Origin: an uncultured Akkermansia sp.
Lineage (GTDB): Bacteria > Verrucomicrobiota > Verrucomicrobiia > Verrucomicrobiales > Akkermansiaceae
Direction of reading: 5' to 3'
Assembly: GCA_904501915.1 (NCBI GenBank)
Contig: CAJGCV010000047.1
Coordinates: forward strand, 1-15,661
Length of the DNA stretch: 15,661 nucleotides
The first letter of the stretch is position 1. Each line of letters begins with the position of its first letter. Shown piece by piece: positions 13,820-15,661 of the stretch. A program made the translations under genes and the position numbers. The notes below the pieces were generated by a model. That model saw only the letters and a program-made list of their open reading frames with translations. It was not told where the DNA came from and made no database searches.

Positions 13820-14623
13820 ATGAAAAAAATTGCTCTGATTCTTTGTGCTCTCTTTGCTTCTTTATCGGTTCAGCCTGTTTTTGCACAACAGGAAAAGAAG
13901 TCTGTAGCGTCGACCATCGGGTCGTATGATGAGCTGAAGGAACTGATTCAGAGCATGGCAATGAAGCTCAGGACGAAAGCCAAAGTGCGCCTGGAAAAGG
14001 GATTCAAATCTCGAAATACAGCGTTTAAAAACCTTAACCGCAACATTTATTTCAATTACGCCACAGGCTATAGTTACAGGTGGAGAACCGATTCTCCCTA
14101 TATCAGTTTTGACCTGACCCTGGCAGACAACGCGGTTTTGTATGCTGCGTATCGTAATCCGCAGTTAAGAGCAAGATTAAATGCCAGGGAACTCCAGTCG
14201 CTCGAAGCGGCCGAGGCTTGTGTGGCGCGCGCCGTGCAACCCGGCATGAGCCGCCGTGAGATTATCAGGGCGCTGCATGACGAGGTTGCTGCCATATGTG
14301 AGTATGACCATGGTAACTGGCGCAACCAGAGCTGCGTGAGTGTCTTTGTGCGAGGTAAGGGAGCCTGCGGTGCGTATACCCGTGTGCTATGGTTGCTTCT
14401 CGCCATGAATGATATCCGGAGCCACGTGATTCAGGGCTCGGAAAAACGCGGTGGCCCTCATTGCTGGAACCTTGTCGAATTCGATGAGAATGAGTGGTAT
14501 CATGTGGATGTCACCTGGGATGATCAGAAACCGGTTTCTCACCACTATTTCGGCCTAACGGATGCCCAAATCAAAAAAGACCACAGGTGGGATATGAAAA
14601 GTTATCCCAGGACTCCACGGTAA
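13820..14623 (+). CDS. Secreted transglutaminase-like (papain-fold) protein
   Basis: 267 residues with a signal peptide (1-22; hydrophobic core, then PVFA before QQEKK). The transglutaminase-like domain covers about 140-240, with a catalytic triad of C183 in GKGACGAYTRVL, H214 in GGPHCWNLVEF and D230 in WYHVDVTWDD, as in bacterial transglutaminase-core peptidases. Upstream, residues 36-130 form a helical, basic region of unknown role. The open frame runs 29 codons further upstream, but only this ATG gives a signal peptide and avoids overlap with the lipoprotein gene. It probably forms an envelope operon with that gene. The domain may act as a protease or peptide-modifying enzyme; the substrate is unknown. 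Base use is slightly more AT-rich than in neighbours. Confidence 0.88.
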   Translation: MKKIALILCALFASLSVQPVFAQQEKKSVASTIGSYDELKELIQSMAMKLRTKAKVRLEKGFKSRNTAFKNLNRNIYFNYATGYSYRWRTDSPYISFDLTLADNAVLYAAYRNPQLRARLNARELQSLEAAEACVARAVQPGMSRREIIRALHDEVAAICEYDHGNWRNQSCVSVFVRGKGACGAYTRVLWLLLAMNDIRSHVIQGSEKRGGPHCWNLVEFDENEWYHVDVTWDDQKPVSHHYFGLTDAQIKKDHRWDMKSYPRTPR

Positions 14624-14631
14624 TCATTGTA

Positions 14632-14657
14632 GCCACCGTTGTTTCACTGCTGGTGGC
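14632..14657 (+). terminator. Weak hairpin after transglutaminase-like gene
   Basis: GCCACC (14632-14637) and GGTGGC (14652-14657) form a 6-bp stem with a 14-base loop nine bases past the stop, followed by a mildly T-rich stretch. A weak terminator at best. The same GCCACC/GGTGGC arms recur in the rpsM leader. Confidence 0.3.
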
Positions 14658-14751
14658 GTATTCTTGCTTAGTGTTTTCTTGTCTGCCGGGGACAAAAATG
14701 AACGTTAGAATCCCAAAATTACCCAAAGTTGTAATTTTTGTGAAATAAAGC

Positions 14752-14779
14752 TTGCAAAAAGGCAAAAAGCGTGTAGAAT
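14752..14779 (+). promoter_or_regulatory. rpsM: rpsM (alpha operon) promoter
   Basis: TTGCAA (14752-14757) and TAGAAT (14774-14779) with a 16-bp spacer match sigma70 at 4/6 and 5/6. The surrounding A-rich stretch (14741-14768) resembles an upstream activating tract. Transcription near 14786 would leave a leader of about 59 bases. Confidence 0.55.
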
Positions 14780-14792
14780 CTGCGCCGACAAA

Positions 14793-14812
14793 TTGCCACC
14801 GGGCGGTGGCGA
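14793..14812 (+). promoter_or_regulatory. Leader hairpin upstream of rpsM
   Basis: UUGCCACC pairs with GGUGGCGA (six G-C/A-U core pairs plus a U-G and a U-A) around a GGGC tetraloop in the predicted rpsM leader. In many bacteria S4 represses this operon through its leader; whether this hairpin plays that part is inference. Confidence 0.4.
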
Positions 14813-14844
14813 ATCAAAATCATCACCAATAATAACACACCACT

Positions 14845-15213
14845 ATGGCTCGTCTTTTCGGTATCGAAATTCCCAACGAGAAGCGCGTTGAGGCCTCCCT
14901 GTGCTACATCTACGGCATCGGGCCCTCCACGGCTAAGAAGGTGCTGGAGCAGGCCGGTATTTCCCCGGATCTTCGCACTGGCACGCTCTCTGACGCTCAG
15001 CTGACCAAGATTGTACAGGCTATCACCAGCAACAACATCCTCATCGAGGGTGACCTGCGCCGTGAGAAGCAGATGGCACTCAAGCGTCTGACCAGCATTA
15101 ACTGTCTGCGCGGCATCCGCCACCGCAAGGGTCTCCCCGTACGCGGTCAGCGCACCCGCACCAATGCCCGCACCCGTAAGGGCCGCAAGAAGACTGTGGG
15201 CGCCAAGAAGTAA
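14845..15213 (+). CDS. rpsM: 30S ribosomal protein S13
   Basis: Head protein of the small subunit, contacting the P-site tRNA and forming intersubunit bridges. The 122 residues start MARLFGIEIPNEKRVEASL, with the helix-turn segment YIYGIGPSTAKKVL (21-34), and the basic C-terminus RGIRHRKGLPVRGQRTRTNA (89-108) followed by RTRKGRKKTVGAKK. Length is normal (about 118-126). The start is fixed by the family N-terminus; the leader before it is CA-rich without Shine-Dalgarno. rpsK follows after 28 bp, the usual alpha-operon order. Upstream is an unrelated transglutaminase-like gene rather than the secY-infA-rpmJ end of the spc cluster, so the alpha operon seems to start here on its own. Confidence 0.98.
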   Translation: MARLFGIEIPNEKRVEASLCYIYGIGPSTAKKVLEQAGISPDLRTGTLSDAQLTKIVQAITSNNILIEGDLRREKQMALKRLTSINCLRGIRHRKGLPVRGQRTRTNARTRKGRKKTVGAKK

Positions 15214-15241
15214 TTAACCCCTTTAAGAGAATATACTGAAA

Positions 15242-15661
15242 ATGGCTGAAGAAACCATCCAGGAAGAAGTGAAGGACGTAGTGGCCGCTGAGGCTCCCGT
15301 TCAGGCCGAGGCTCCTGTCGAACAGAAGAAGCCCGAGGCTCGTCGCGACATCTTTGCCGAGCTTGGCCTCGCTGACGATGACGACAAGGTTAAGATTCTC
15401 AAGGCTAAAGGCAGCAAGAACGTTACTACAGGTATCGTGCACATCTCCTCCACCTTCAACAACACCGTGGTGAGCGTGACCGACCTTAAGGGCAACGTTA
15501 TCGGCTGGTCCTCCGCCGGTAAGCTCAACTTCAAGGGCAGCCGCAAGAGCACCGCTTATGCCGGTCAGGTTGTATGCCAGGACGCTTGCCGTCAGGCCAT
15601 GGGCCACGGCCTCAAGGAGGTCGAGGTTCGCGTGAAGGGACCGGGTTCCGGTCGTGAGTCC
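15242..15661 (+). CDS. rpsK: 30S ribosomal protein S11, 5' part, with acidic N-terminal extension
   Basis: Platform protein of the small subunit. The window holds 140 codons; the gene runs off the right edge. The S11 core starts at about residue 58 (GIVHISSTFNNTVVSVTDLK, 64-83) and continues with GWSSAGKLNFKGSRKSTAYA (88-107) and GPGSGRES at the edge. In most bacteria the GVAHI-type segment is reached after about 15-20 basic residues. Here about 55 come first, and they are mostly acidic and Ala/Pro/Glu-rich, with the repeat EAPVQAEAPVEQ and a DDDD cluster (46-49). There is no internal ATG before residue 120, so the extension cannot be explained by a wrong start. It lies 28 bp after rpsM. Confidence 0.95.
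   Translation, partial: MAEETIQEEVKDVVAAEAPVQAEAPVEQKKPEARRDIFAELGLADDDDKVKILKAKGSKNVTTGIVHISSTFNNTVVSVTDLKGNVIGWSSAGKLNFKGSRKSTAYAGQVVCQDACRQAMGHGLKEVEVRVKGPGSGRES

Overview
This window carries chromosomal housekeeping genes of a moderately GC-rich, Gram-negative-type bacterium. The style suggests Verrucomicrobiota, perhaps an Akkermansia relative. That placement rests on an impression of the proteins: secreted amidases with a copper-amine-oxidase-like N-terminal module, an A-type ATP synthase operon with a signal-peptide subunit a, and almost no Shine-Dalgarno sites. No database search was done.

Minus strand, 46-6965 (read right to left): rseP (site-2 membrane protease), an unrecognised 249-aa protein whose ATG directly abuts the rseP stop, then the F1Fo ATP synthase genes atpB-atpE-atpF-atpH-atpA-atpG. 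atpD and atpC are not in the window; if the operon continues in the usual order they lie to the left of base 1. AtpE is flanked by hairpins and an A/C-rich leader, plausibly tuning the high dose of c subunit. AtpH is unusually short and lies in the same frame as AtpF.

Plus strand, 7127-9420: two tandem secreted N-acetylmuramoyl-L-alanine amidases, divergent from rseP. They end at a strong hairpin shared with the convergent ndk (9491-9940, minus). Divergent from ndk is an Xaa-Pro aminopeptidase (10071-11369, plus), which ends at a bidirectional terminator.

Minus strand, 11426-13293: a two-gene unit of an ABC/OLD-like ATPase and a small Cys-rich protein with a PD-(D/E)xK-like nuclease motif. 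It lies between housekeeping genes. This is the best candidate in the window for an uncharacterised system, possibly defence or DNA repair.

Plus strand, 13372-15661: a PEGA-domain lipoprotein and a secreted transglutaminase-like protein form a small envelope operon. After a 221-bp gap with a promoter and leader hairpin come rpsM (S13) and the 5' part of rpsK (S11), the start of the alpha ribosomal operon. S11 has an unusual acidic N-terminal extension. No tRNA, rRNA, CRISPR or insertion sequence was seen, and no gene-free stretch exceeds 300 bases.
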